64,000 nucleotides of DNA from JBMNCQ01 sp049366715 (GCA_049366715.1 JBMNCQ010000054.1:62001-126000); one strand, 5' to 3'. Positions 7,796 to 16,504 are shown, numbered from the stretch's first letter. Made by a program: numbers and translations. Notes: generated by a model not told the origin, from the letters alone.

Positions 7796-7835
7796 AAGTA
7801 CTTATAACGGGGCAGAGCCCCGTTAATAAGTACTT
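7796..7835 (-). promoter_or_regulatory. Intercistronic hairpin between dctP and dctQ
   Basis: Nearly perfect stem of about 18 bp with a small loop, ending 13 bases before the dctP stop and lying upstream of the dctQ ribosome site. No U-tract. Such hairpins behind binding-protein genes usually stabilise the upstream message or attenuate the downstream one. Confidence 0.7.
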
Positions 7836-7847
7836 GCAGCCGGATTG

Positions 7848-8963
7848 TCAGCCGTCGATGCCCAGGGCTTCTTTGGCATCTGCTATATCTTTTTGCAGTA
7901 CTTCCAGAATTTCTTCTGCACCTTCACCGCCAACTTCGAGAAACTTGGGGTAAACCGTCTGAGCATTTTCTTTAAATTTGGCAAGTTCCTCCGGACTGAG
8001 TTCAACTACTTTTAATTCAGGTTTATTCTGCAGCATTGTTTCTAAATCTTTGTCGTTCCGTTCTTGAATCCATTCCCCTGCGGGAACAATAGCATCTGCC
8101 CACCATTGACGCATTTTTTCCTGGGTTTCTTTCGGCAGGGAATCGAAAAATTGCATGTTAACCGTAGGAATACCCAGAAATGGTTCGGCATAAGGCTGGG
8201 TTAAGTAATTCTGAACTTCATAAAAATTCATACTTTTAATGGCAAATAACGGATTAACCTGGCCTTCGATCAAGCCCATTTGCAGTCCGCTGTAGACCTC
8301 ACCGTAGGACATAGGCGTGGGTACCGCACCATAGGCTTGATAGTCTTCTACCAGGAGTTTGGAGCCCATAATACGCACTTTAAAGCCGTTCATATCAGTT
8401 AGGGATTCAATGGGGTCATTGGAAGATATCCATTGCCATCCTTCAAACATAACACTTAGAGGCACTAAACCGTTCTTGCGGAAATTAGCTTCCAAAACGT
8501 CCATAAATTCACCGTTTTTTACTACCCATTCGATAACTTCCGGGATTCTTTCCCGGGGCCATAAATAGTGCAGGGCCAGAACCTGAGCCTGGGGAACGAA
8601 AGAACTGATCCAGGCGAAGTCCGAAAAGACATATTCCGCCACACCAAGCTGGGCCAGTTCATTGATGTCACGGGTATCGCCGAGAGTACCATAGGGATAA
8701 ACAGTAATGTCGAAATTGCCGCCGCTGGACTCTTGCATTTCCTCAGCAAATTTCTCTGCCCACACGGTCATGAAGTCCCCTTCGATTTCTTCCGAGAGGA
8801 ATTTGGCTGCGATTTTTTCTGCCGGCGGGGCATTTTCCTGTTCGGCATTATTAGCAGCCGGGTTTTCCTGATCTTGCTGTGGTTCTTCTCCGGAAGAGCC
8901 GCAGCCAAGAACTAAGAGGCCTATCAGCAGAACAAACAGGATGAACATCAATTTATTTTTCAT
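7848..8963 (-). CDS. TRAP transporter solute-binding lipoprotein (DctP family)
   Basis: A 371-residue lipoprotein. The signal peptide ends in a lipobox with LVLGC (Cys21), followed by an acidic Gln/Glu/Asn linker, so it is anchored to the outer face of the membrane. The mature part is DctP-like: a start with FLSEEIEGDFMTVWAEKFAE, YPYGTLGDTRDINELAQLG, and the substrate-carboxylate-binding region around GFKVRIMGS with its conserved Arg. Then FGxPTxMSYGEVYSGLQMG-type helices. It delivers substrate to DctQM. The preceding gene is the ectoine-hydrolase-like EutD, favouring ectoine or hydroxyectoine over a dicarboxylate, but binding residues cannot be assigned from sequence alone. Confidence 0.92.
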   Translation of the reverse strand: MKNKLMFILFVLLIGLLVLGCGSSGEEPQQDQENPAANNAEQENAPPAEKIAAKFLSEEIEGDFMTVWAEKFAEEMQESSGGNFDITVYPYGTLGDTRDINELAQLGVAEYVFSDFAWISSFVPQAQVLALHYLWPRERIPEVIEWVVKNGEFMDVLEANFRKNGLVPLSVMFEGWQWISSNDPIESLTDMNGFKVRIMGSKLLVEDYQAYGAVPTPMSYGEVYSGLQMGLIEGQVNPLFAIKSMNFYEVQNYLTQPYAEPFLGIPTVNMQFFDSLPKETQEKMRQWWADAIVPAGEWIQERNDKDLETMLQNKPELKVVELSPEELAKFKENAQTVYPKFLEVGGEGAEEILEVLQKDIADAKEALGIDG

Positions 8964-9070
8964 AAGAATTTTACCCTCCTTAATTTAAGCGGTTCAATAC
9001 AGTTCCTTTCACTAAAAAAAGATTGTTGTCTTTTCCAACACCTCCTTAAATGTAAGAGAATTTTAGAGGT

Positions 9071-10243
9071 TTACTTAACAAAAAGTTTACGCGGGAAGCA
9101 GGCTAGTGTTTCACAGCCCTTTTCGGTGACTCTGAAAGCTTCGCTGATCTCTACTCCAAAGTCATCAAACCACATGCCCGGTATCATATGGAAGGTCATA
9201 TTGGGGAGGAGCACCGTTTTATCACCTTTCCTGATGCTGGCAGTATGTTCGCCCCAGTCGGGGGGGTAATTAAGTCCGCAGGCATAACCAATCCGGGATT
9301 CTTTTTCTAAACCATATTTGGTCAATACCTTACTCCAGGCAGCCTCGATTTCAGCACAGGTAACACCCGGCCTGACAGTTGCTAATGCTGCATTTATTCC
9401 CTCGACCACTCTGTCGGCGACATCGGAAACTCTCCGGGGAGGAGTACCCAGATAAACTGTCCGGGACATCGGCGAATGATAACGTTTATAACAACCGGCA
9501 ATTTCAATGATTACCGCATCCCCTTTTTCATACTTACGATCGGTCCAGGTTAAATGAGGAGCCCCTGTATTTTCTCCCGAAGGTAAGAGTGGTACGATGG
9601 AGGGGTAATCACCGCCGAATTCGTCGGTGCCCTTGACCTGAGCCTGGTAGATAGCAGCGGCCACATCGCATTCCCTGACCCCGGCATCAATGGAGTTAAT
9701 AGCGGTCTCCATGGCTTTTTCTACTATTTTGGCGGCACGTTTCATAAAGGCAATTTCTTTGTCGGATTTAATGATTCTGACCCAATTAACCAGTGATGTT
9801 GCATCTTTAAAGCGGGCCGCAGGCAGACCTTTTTGCAGGCTGACATAACATTGTGCAGAGAAATAATAAGCATCCATTTCTACGCCAATGCATTTATTTC
9901 CGGCACCGTGTGATTTTAAAAAGTCAGCCACAAAGTCCATGGGGTGTTTTATTTCACTTTGTACATAATCATCGCTGTAAGGAATTATGTTTTCATCAGC
10001 AAGCCAGGTGGTTTTTTTCGCTCCAACCATAGCATCCATATAGCGGCCGATAAAAACCGGCTCTTCTTGATCTATCATGACGACCAGCATTTGATGAACA
10101 TAAAAGGACCAGGCATCATATCCGGATAAATAACAAATATTAGCGGGATCTGTTAAAAGCAGGACTGCTATGCCTTTTTTATTCATGCTGTCTTTTACTT
10201 TTTGGAGTCTTTCCAGATATTCGGATTTTTCAAAGCTAAACAT
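9071..10243 (-). CDS. eutD: Ectoine hydrolase-like M24 family protein (EutD/DoeA)
   Basis: About 390 residues: a creatinase N-terminal domain (to about 155) and a pita-bread M24 domain. Ordinary M24 peptidases bind two metals through two Asp, a His and two Glu. Here the first Asp is Glu249 in IIEIAG and the second is lost (SPMSRT), so a metal-free mechanism is likely, as for ectoine hydrolase, where a glutamate attacks the ring. The stretch with YPPDWGEHTASIR and the MTFHMIPGMWFDDFGVEISE segment are, to my recollection, characteristic of EutD/DoeA. Predicted reaction: ectoine to N-acetyl-2,4-diaminobutyrate. The ATG at 10243 is chosen because the TTG at 10249 is only 3 nt from AAGGAGG. Alternatives: Xaa-Pro dipeptidase or another creatinase-like amidinohydrolase. 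Confidence 0.78.
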   Translation of the reverse strand: MFSFEKSEYLERLQKVKDSMNKKGIAVLLLTDPANICYLSGYDAWSFYVHQMLVVMIDQEEPVFIGRYMDAMVGAKKTTWLADENIIPYSDDYVQSEIKHPMDFVADFLKSHGAGNKCIGVEMDAYYFSAQCYVSLQKGLPAARFKDATSLVNWVRIIKSDKEIAFMKRAAKIVEKAMETAINSIDAGVRECDVAAAIYQAQVKGTDEFGGDYPSIVPLLPSGENTGAPHLTWTDRKYEKGDAVIIEIAGCYKRYHSPMSRTVYLGTPPRRVSDVADRVVEGINAALATVRPGVTCAEIEAAWSKVLTKYGLEKESRIGYACGLNYPPDWGEHTASIRKGDKTVLLPNMTFHMIPGMWFDDFGVEISEAFRVTEKGCETLACFPRKLFVK

Positions 10244-10275
10244 TTTCAATAACCTCCTTGGGTTGTAAAATGTTA

Positions 10276-11475
10276 TTATTTATTACCGAGATAGGTCAAA
10301 GCTGTTCTTAAGTGCATCGCCAATCCGGTGGCCAGAGAGTCCTCATCAATATTAAAACAAGGATGATGGTGGGGATAGCAGCAGTTTTTTTCCTTATTTC
10401 CTGCGCCGACAAAATAGAAGGCACTAGGCACGCGTTTGCTGAACTCGGCAAAGTCATCTCCCGCCATAACTAATTGGGAGACAATATTTTTACTGCCGCC
10501 AAGGGTTTCCCTAGCGGCTGAAAGGACAATTTCCGTCAGGGCAGGATTGTTAAGAATAGCGGGGTTGCTGGGAATAAAGGTGAGTTTAAAATCTGCACCT
10601 AAAGTGCCGCAAACGCTTTTGATTATTTCCGTAAATTTATTGAGCAGCCATTTCTTGCCTTCGTCTTCTTTCTCATACAAAAACCGGATGGTACCACCTA
10701 GCTGAACTTGCTCAGGGATAATATTCCGCCCGGTTCCTCCGTGTATTTTGCCGAACATAATGGTAGTGGGCTGCCGGGCATCTGCCAGCCGGGTTTGAAT
10801 AATCTGCATGCTTTGTACAATCTGACAGGCAGCCATGATGGGGTCTACGGCAGTATGAGGGGCAGAGGTGTGCCCGCCTTTGCCGATAATGGTTAATTCA
10901 AATTCTTCACAGGCAGCCATCACCGGTCCTGCTACAACGCCAATTTTACCGCTGGTAATAGGTGTCCATAAATGCAGACCGAAAGCCGCGTCAACATCAG
11001 GATTGCTGAGAACCCCTTCCTTAATCATTTCCAGAGCCCCGGCAGTTTCCTCGTTGGGTTCAAAGAGAAACTTAATATTGCCCTTAATTTTATCCCGGTA
11101 TTTCGCTAAAACTTTGGCGGCAACCAGCAATATGGCGGTGTGACCGTCATGACCGCAGCTGTGGGCTATACCTGGATGGACGGATTTATAAGGTACTTCT
11201 GCTAATTCCGTAACTGCTAAGGCGTCAATGTCAGCCCTGAGCATTAAGGTTTTTCCGGGAGTACTGCCCTTCAGAAGACCGACCACACCTGTTGGGGCAA
11301 ATATTTTCACTTCTAAACCTAAATCCGTCAGGTATTTTTTAATCATCTCAGAAGTCCGGTATTCCCTAAACCCCAGTTCAGGGTGCTGGTGAAAATCACG
11401 TCGTAATGCAACTAATTCCGCAAAGTGGCTGTTAACTTCCTGGCGTATATCCACGGCATCTGACCCCCCGATCAT
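10276..11475 (-). CDS. M20D family amidohydrolase, possible N-acetyl-diaminobutyrate deacetylase
   Basis: A 399-residue zinc-dependent amidohydrolase of the M20D type (hippurate hydrolase, IAA-amino acid hydrolase, N-acetyldiaminopimelate deacetylase). Metal and catalytic residues are visible: Cys107, His109 and His112 in SCGHDGH, Glu139 and Glu142/143 in EPNEETAGA, and HxH residues near HLW and HHHP. Classical ectoine degradation uses an AstE-like deacetylase (DoeB/EutE). No such gene is in the window, so this enzyme could remove the acetyl group made available by EutD. That is inference from position (33 nt upstream of eutD in the same operon). The ATG at 11475 lacks a ribosome site; a GTG at 11454 has a GGGGGG site 9 nt away and may be the true start. 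Confidence 0.85.
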   Translation of the reverse strand: MIGGSDAVDIRQEVNSHFAELVALRRDFHQHPELGFREYRTSEMIKKYLTDLGLEVKIFAPTGVVGLLKGSTPGKTLMLRADIDALAVTELAEVPYKSVHPGIAHSCGHDGHTAILLVAAKVLAKYRDKIKGNIKFLFEPNEETAGALEMIKEGVLSNPDVDAAFGLHLWTPITSGKIGVVAGPVMAACEEFELTIIGKGGHTSAPHTAVDPIMAACQIVQSMQIIQTRLADARQPTTIMFGKIHGGTGRNIIPEQVQLGGTIRFLYEKEDEGKKWLLNKFTEIIKSVCGTLGADFKLTFIPSNPAILNNPALTEIVLSAARETLGGSKNIVSQLVMAGDDFAEFSKRVPSAFYFVGAGNKEKNCCYPHHHPCFNIDEDSLATGLAMHLRTALTYLGNK

Positions 11476-11479
11476 GTAA

Positions 11480-11647
11480 AATGGTGGCTAGTGACTAGTG
11501 ACTGGTTAGAAGCATAGTATATGGTTCATAGAGCATAGATTATAGTTCATAGTTCATAGATTATCGTTTGCAGTTCGCAGTTATTTTTGAGAACAGAGAA
11601 CTGAGTGCAGCTTATTGGCAATTAACTTTCAATTCACAGTTCTCAAT
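11480..11647. repeat. Intergenic repeat tract (TTCATAG tandem and GAGAATT-type repeat)
   Basis: Contains short tandem copies of a CATAGTTCATAGATTATAG unit (about 11515-11565) followed by a copy of the interspersed AATTGAGAA/TTCTCAATT repeat (about 11590-11652). It separates the eutB-like gene from the M20 gene. No gene is seen in it. Confidence 0.6.
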
Positions 11648-12646
11648 TCATAAGTACTTTTTGGTTGCTGCTAAGAATGCCGGTACGTCTACATTGTTTC
11701 CGGATATAATGACAGCGGCATTGCTGCCCGGGGAAGCTAAATTGTGTTCAGCCAGTGCTGCAATTCCTACCGCTGCCGCACCCTCCACCAGCAGCCGGTT
11801 GTTCCGGCAAAGGAAAGCCATCCCCCGGGCAATAGCCTCTTCGGAAACCAAAACAGTGTCATCCACATATTTTTGAAGCAAAGGAAGGGTATATTTGTTA
11901 TCCGGCCCTATGCCGCCCAGGAGGCTGTCGGCCAGGGTATCTGCCTCAGGTAATTTAACAGGCTTTCCTGCCCGGATACTGTGATACATTACAGCACCTT
12001 CCTGCATGGAAACTCCGATCACTTTGATTTTTGAATCTGTTGCTTTCAAGGCCAGGGCAATCCCTGCCAGCAGGCCTCCCCCGGAAAGGGGGACCAGTAC
12101 CGTATCAATTTCAGGCAGGTCTGCCAGGAGTTCTAAGGCGATCGTACCCTGACCGGCGATGATATAGGGATCGTCAAAGGGCTCAATTACCGTCAGCCCT
12201 TCATTTTCCGCCAGGTGATAGCAGTGCTCTTGGGCATCGTCCTGGCTGTGTCCGTGAATTATTATCCTGGCCCCATAACTGCGCAGGGCTTGGACTTTAT
12301 TTTCCGGGACCCGGTCGGAAATACAAATGACCGCCGGGATTTTTAACCTGCCGGCCAGATAAGCGACAGCAAGGCCGTGATTACCGGTAGAAAAGGTAGT
12401 TACTCCATGTTGTTGCTCCCGGGGGCTGAGACTCATAATTTTATTTGCCGCTCCCCGTATCTTAAAAGCACCGGTTTTTTGACAGGTCTCCAGTTTTAAA
12501 TAGACTGCAGAACCGGATTTTTCTGAAAGTACCGGTGATTTTATTACCGGTGTTTTTTTTATACGGGGATAGATTCTCAGCCGGGCTTTCCAGATGTCCC
12601 TGATTGTCGGGAGGCGGACCTCCTCCGCAGGTTGGGAATCGTTCAT
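11648..12646 (-). CDS. eutB: EutB-like PLP-dependent dehydratase (threonine dehydratase family)
   Basis: A 332-residue fold-type II PLP enzyme. The cofactor lysine lies in GAFKIRGA (about residue 67), the substrate loop in STGNHG and the phosphate-binding loop in SGGGL. It lacks the C-terminal ACT domain of biosynthetic threonine deaminase. The segment GVSMQEG, RAGKPV and TLADSLLGGIGPDN resembles the ectoine-utilisation EutB family (hydroxyectoine branch) more than catabolic TdcB. Predicted role: dehydration of a hydroxylated intermediate with release of an imine or enamine. RidA, encoded next to it, would handle such reactive products. The ATG follows AGGAGGA at 9 nt. Alternatives: serine/threonine dehydratase or hydroxyaspartate dehydratase. 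Confidence 0.78.
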   Translation of the reverse strand: MNDSQPAEEVRLPTIRDIWKARLRIYPRIKKTPVIKSPVLSEKSGSAVYLKLETCQKTGAFKIRGAANKIMSLSPREQQHGVTTFSTGNHGLAVAYLAGRLKIPAVICISDRVPENKVQALRSYGARIIIHGHSQDDAQEHCYHLAENEGLTVIEPFDDPYIIAGQGTIALELLADLPEIDTVLVPLSGGGLLAGIALALKATDSKIKVIGVSMQEGAVMYHSIRAGKPVKLPEADTLADSLLGGIGPDNKYTLPLLQKYVDDTVLVSEEAIARGMAFLCRNNRLLVEGAAAVGIAALAEHNLASPGSNAAVIISGNNVDVPAFLAATKKYL

Positions 12647-12687
12647 TTCGGTAAATCCTCCTCTCGCGCATCAATCTCTTTAGAATT

Positions 12688-13077
12688 TCAACTGCCGGCC
12701 CGCAGGGCTATTACGTCAACTTCCACCAGCGATCCGCCGGGGATAACGCTTTGTACGGTGGTGCGGGCCGGAAAAGGTTCGCGAAAATATTCTTTATAAA
12801 CATCGTTATAGCCTGTAAAATCATTGATATCCAGTAAGTGGGCACTGACTTTGACGACATCATCCATTGTGCAGCCCGCGGCGGCCAAAATGTTTTTAAT
12901 ATTTTCCAGGACCTGGCGGGTTTGGGCTTTGATATTGCCTTCCACCAGGATATCTGTTCCGGGATGTTCCGGTGTCTGACCGCTGACGAAGACGTACTCA
13001 CCGGCTGCTATGGCAGGGGTGTAAGGACCTGCCGGGATAGGCGCATTATCGGGATAAATCCGTGTCTTTTTTGCCAC
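12688..13077 (-). CDS. ridA: RidA family enamine/imine deaminase
   Basis: A 129-residue member of the YjgF/YER057c/UK114 family. The pattern IPAGPYTPAIAAGEYVFVSGQ, the DVVKVSAHLLDI core and PARTTVQ with the catalytic arginine are all present; the length is typical. RidA hydrolyses 2-aminoacrylate, 2-iminobutyrate and related imines formed by PLP dehydratases. Lying 41 nt upstream of the EutB-like dehydratase in the same operon, it most likely clears that enzyme's product. The ATG has a GGAGGG site. Confidence 0.92.
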   Translation of the reverse strand: MAKKTRIYPDNAPIPAGPYTPAIAAGEYVFVSGQTPEHPGTDILVEGNIKAQTRQVLENIKNILAAAGCTMDDVVKVSAHLLDINDFTGYNDVYKEYFREPFPARTTVQSVIPGGSLVEVDVIALRAGS

Positions 13078-13164
13078 TGTCCAACCCTCCTCGGTAAATA
13101 TGAATTCCGCAGTTTCCTGAAAATTTAGATAATTGCCGCAGATAACTTTTTATAGATGATGAAG

Positions 13165-14400
13165 TCATACCCAGCCTCTCATTTCCACGGCGGCGCTAAT
13201 TTTCTGAAGAGCATTGATCCAGGCCGCCACTCTCAGGGAAGTGGCCTTTTCCTGAGCTACGGCTTGCGTTTCCCGATAGGCTTTGAGCATTCTTTCCTTC
13301 AGCTTTTGTTTGACTTTGTCCAGAGCCCAGTAATCATCAGTTAAACCTTGAATCCGTTCAAAGTGACAGGCAATGGCCCCGCCGACATTTGTCACAACAT
13401 CCGGGATAATTTTTATGCCTTTTTGGAGGAGAATTTCTTCGGCGGCGGTGGTAATCGGGCCGTTGGCCGCTTCCGGAATTAACCTGGCTTTGATCCGTCC
13501 GGCATTTTCCTCGTTAATTACACTTTGTACGGCTGCTGGAATAAGAATTTCTACGTCCAGTTCCAAAATTTCTTGATTAGAAACAGCTGTAGTTCCGGGG
13601 AAGCCTTGCACAGAGCCTGTTTCCCCGGCATAATTCTCCAAATCCAAGATATCGATACCTGCGGCATTATAGATACCGCCGTTGATATCACTGATCGCTA
13701 TAATTTTAAAACCTTCCTGATAAAGTAAACGGGCGGCGATTCCCCCTACCTGTCCAAAGCCCTGGATTGCTACCGAACAGTCTTTTGCCAGACCGGAATC
13801 TTTGATCCCTTCCATCGTGATATAGAAGACGCCCAGTCCGGTAGCTTCCCAGGCCCCTATAGTACCGTTAACCGCAGCAGGTTTATCATTAACGGCGGCA
13901 GGGCTGTGAAAACCCATAATTTCTTCATATTCATCCAGCATCCAGGCCTGAGTCTGGGCACTGGTGCCAATATCTGCACCGGGGACATCTACCCAGGCCC
14001 CCTTTAAGGGCAGTTTACGCATATAGGCCCTGGTGAGCCTTTCTAATTCCCACTTGCTTAATTTACCGGGATCAACAATAATCCCGCCTTTTCCCCCGCC
14101 GGCAGGAATTCCGCCTACGGCATGCTTAATGGTCATCCATAAGGCTAAAGCTTTGACTTCATCCAAAGTAAGATCGGGCATGAAACGTGTCCCGTCTTTA
14201 ACAGGACCTAAAGCATCGTTACAGTGAACCCTGTAAGCCGTAAAAATTTCCACTTCACCGTTATCCATACGCAGAGGGATGGTGAACTCCATAATTCTCT
14301 TGGGCTTGCTAAGCAGCTCGATTACTTTGGGAGTAATTGAGCCGGCCTTGCCGGCACTTTGCAGTGTGTTTAAGGCAGTTTCAAAAGGATTTCTGCTCAT
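13165..14400 (-). CDS. Glutamate dehydrogenase family (Glu/Leu/Phe/Val dehydrogenase)
   Basis: A 411-residue hexameric-type amino-acid dehydrogenase. The substrate-binding Lys92 region (IKHAVGGIPAGGGKGG), the Lys104 box, catalytic Asp in PGADIGT and the Rossmann motif GFGQVGG (214-220) are visible. The length matches NAD-type GDH. It deaminates an amino acid, most simply glutamate, giving 2-oxoglutarate, ammonium and reduced cofactor. In this operon it could dispose of amino nitrogen from diaminobutyrate after transamination, although no transaminase is in the window. Position: between ridA and the U32-like gene, all minus strand. Specificity for glutamate versus branched-chain amino acids is not settled here. 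Confidence 0.9.
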   Translation of the reverse strand: MSRNPFETALNTLQSAGKAGSITPKVIELLSKPKRIMEFTIPLRMDNGEVEIFTAYRVHCNDALGPVKDGTRFMPDLTLDEVKALALWMTIKHAVGGIPAGGGKGGIIVDPGKLSKWELERLTRAYMRKLPLKGAWVDVPGADIGTSAQTQAWMLDEYEEIMGFHSPAAVNDKPAAVNGTIGAWEATGLGVFYITMEGIKDSGLAKDCSVAIQGFGQVGGIAARLLYQEGFKIIAISDINGGIYNAAGIDILDLENYAGETGSVQGFPGTTAVSNQEILELDVEILIPAAVQSVINEENAGRIKARLIPEAANGPITTAAEEILLQKGIKIIPDVVTNVGGAIACHFERIQGLTDDYWALDKVKQKLKERMLKAYRETQAVAQEKATSLRVAAWINALQKISAAVEMRGWV

Positions 14401-14495
14401 GTTTCTCCTCCTTTATGAGATGTGGGCTTTAAGCGCATATCCGCAGTTTTTTCAATTTATTTCCGCAAGGGATTTTTCCCCGGGCTTACCGGAGA

Positions 14496-15446
14496 TCAGG
14501 GCCGGGGTATGGAGAGGTCTTCCTTGTAATCATTCATGATAATTTTGATACCACTGCGGTCTATCCATTCTAAAATAATTTGTGCGATTTTTATCCGCAT
14601 TTTCGCTAAGTTGTCTCCATAGTTGGGGTTGGAAGAATCAATCCAGGTATTATAAAGCTCAGCTTCAGAGGGGCCCGGTTCAATCTTGAAGTAAACAGGG
14701 GCGGCAATTCTGGCTATATCGGCAGCTTCGTGATATCTCTGGAAACCCCCCATAGACTCAACTAAACTCATATAAACATCCAGAGGAATCTTAACACCGC
14801 CCTGTCTGATGGAAGCAAGCATTGGAAGGGTCAGGTCCGCCAGGGGGTTAAAGCTGTCCGCTCCTAAATTTTGCAGCAAAGTTCCGCCGGCAGCAGTACC
14901 GTGACCGGCAAAGACCGATACTTTGAACTTAACATCTGGGGGAATAATACCTTCTTTTCTTAAACCGGTTAATACTGTCAACATCCCTTCATCGGTAACT
15001 AAAAAACCCCGGATGCCGGCTGCAATGCACCTGTCAATTTCTTTTAAGTAGTGATACATAGCGTCGTGTCCTCTTAACCTCATGCCTGATACATAGCCTT
15101 CCCGGGTTACATACTGCCTGCCCGTATCCCAACCCCGGCTGACGACCGGGTTCACCAGGATTTCCAGGTTATTGTCCCTGCCTATTTCAGCGAAATGTTT
15201 TAATTCGGCGGTATCTAAAAGGGTAGCCCCTCTTACCAAAGAGATTACTCTATGTACGGTAACATTGCGTTTTTCAGCTTCCTTAACCATCGTTTCTAAG
15301 TTTGAGCAGTTTTCGATGCCGGAAATCTCTATCCGGGCTTGCGCTCCGCCGGGAAAACGCAGTTTTGAATCCGGTAAGTCATAACGGTCCCGCAAGGGAA
15401 GAGTGGTCGTTTCTTTTAAGTAGTTTTCATATTTTGCAAAAGTCAT
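14496..15446 (-). CDS. U32-peptidase-like TIM-barrel protein of unknown function
   Basis: A 316-residue soluble protein with the alternating pattern of a TIM barrel. I recognise a resemblance to U32-type proteins (a GIRGFLVTDEGML strand-loop, SVFAGHGTAAGGTLLQNLGADSFNPLADL), but no U32 cysteine cluster is present and I cannot assign a reaction. It is the first gene of the minus-strand eut-like operon, after a leader of about 570 nt. It is therefore probably part of the same catabolism, perhaps a lyase, epimerase or isomerase. The ATG has a GGAGGTC site. Confidence in it being a real gene is high, in function low. Confidence 0.75.
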   Translation of the reverse strand: MTFAKYENYLKETTTLPLRDRYDLPDSKLRFPGGAQARIEISGIENCSNLETMVKEAEKRNVTVHRVISLVRGATLLDTAELKHFAEIGRDNNLEILVNPVVSRGWDTGRQYVTREGYVSGMRLRGHDAMYHYLKEIDRCIAAGIRGFLVTDEGMLTVLTGLRKEGIIPPDVKFKVSVFAGHGTAAGGTLLQNLGADSFNPLADLTLPMLASIRQGGVKIPLDVYMSLVESMGGFQRYHEAADIARIAAPVYFKIEPGPSEAELYNTWIDSSNPNYGDNLAKMRIKIAQIILEWIDRSGIKIIMNDYKEDLSIPRP

Positions 15447-15954
15447 CTAGTAAGACCTCCATAGTTTATAATTTTTCGTGTTCATAATTAATCACGGCAA
15501 GCTTATTAACCAAAAGAACCCTGATTAGAATTGGTGTTAGGTGTACCCGGTAAACCTGGACATGCTTTTTTCCCTCCTCACCTAAAGATAAAAGAACCGC
15601 ATTCTAAAAATAGAAAAAGGATAGATGAAAAAGAAAATACCTAAAACGGCTGAGAAATATTAAGTTCTTATGATTCTCTGACCGCAAAGAATTTACTTTT
15701 TTTAGTAACTTTGACATTAAAGAGAAATTTCCTGCTTGTCGGTAAAATTATTCTAAATATTTATACCAATACTTATTATTTAGAATAATTTTAGAAACTG
15801 ATCATCGTACATGGATCCCTTGGCGGTCAGAGAGTGTTTGCGTAACATAAAAAAGAATAAGGATTAGGTAAAAAAACACCTGACTTGGCAGCGAAAATTA
15901 GAATGTTAGCCGGGCAGTTACCTGTGAGGATCTTTTAAACCTCCGGAAATAAAC

Positions 15955-15991
15955 AAAAAAGGCCGCACCACACCTAAGTGCAGCCGCGACC
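15955..15991 (-). terminator. Terminator-like hairpin in the leader of the eut-like operon (possible attenuator)
   Basis: On the minus strand a GC-rich stem-loop (15961-15991) is followed by six T (15960-15955). It lies about 25-60 nt after a strong minus-strand promoter and about 510 nt before the first structural gene. Either it ends a short independent RNA or it is an attenuator that must be read through for operon expression. Confidence 0.65.
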
Positions 15992-16021
15992 TCATTGCCG
16001 TAATCATTATTTTTTAAAATT

Positions 16022-16050
16022 ATATTATTAAATCATAACTTATTTGTCAA
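16022..16050 (-). promoter_or_regulatory. Strong sigma-A promoter for the eut-like operon leader
   Basis: Minus strand: TTGACA (16045-16050), 17-nt spacer, TAATAT (16022-16027). This is the best promoter match in the divergent region and points toward the minus-strand operon. Confidence 0.75.
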
Positions 16051-16291
16051 GGATAAATTCTTAATATTTGTTTTATTTTTTATTATTTGGAATTAGAGGA
16101 CAATTATTTTTAATGGTGGTTTTCTTTTAGAGGTTTGGGGTACCTGGTATTCCTGCCCTGTGATATTTTCTGATAAGAGGACACCTGTACTTCGCCAAAA
16201 ATAATTGGGGGGAAGAGAATTGTTTTTTAGGAAAAATTAGTTTAAGATGGAGGAGATTACAAAGAAAACAAAATTTTCAACAAACAGGATA

Positions 16292-16321
16292 TTGTGAAAA
16301 AAAACAAATTAAGTATATAAT
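16292..16321 (+). promoter_or_regulatory. Predicted promoter of iclR
   Basis: TTGTGA (16292-16297), 18-nt spacer and TATAAT (16316-16321), leaving a leader of about 180 nt before the iclR start. Confidence 0.6.
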
Positions 16322-16504
16322 AGAATATCAATTTAAATAGCGGAATAACTAAGTGGTTTTGCCAATTAGGTGGTTAAGATTTGCCGACACGGGGTAATAA
16401 ATTATTGCTTATGAATAAGGCTTAAATGTTTTGGAAAGGAAAACTGCAGGCTAATTGCTTTAAATTTAAGCAATCTTAAAAATATAATGAAAGGTTGATT
16501 TATT

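Larger units (their letters stand above)
15447..16504. other. 1-kb divergent control region of the eut-like locus
   Basis: Lies between the minus-strand operon and iclR. It holds a minus-strand promoter followed at once by a terminator-like hairpin, and a plus-strand promoter for iclR (all listed separately). A GTGTACCCGGTAAACC-type element near 15540 and the AT-rich remainder contain no gene I can support. Confidence 0.6.

Noticed and set aside
15955..16000. T-box leader upstream of the eut-like operon
   Set aside because: Terminator present, but the antiterminator core GGTGGNACCGCG and a specifier loop are not found.
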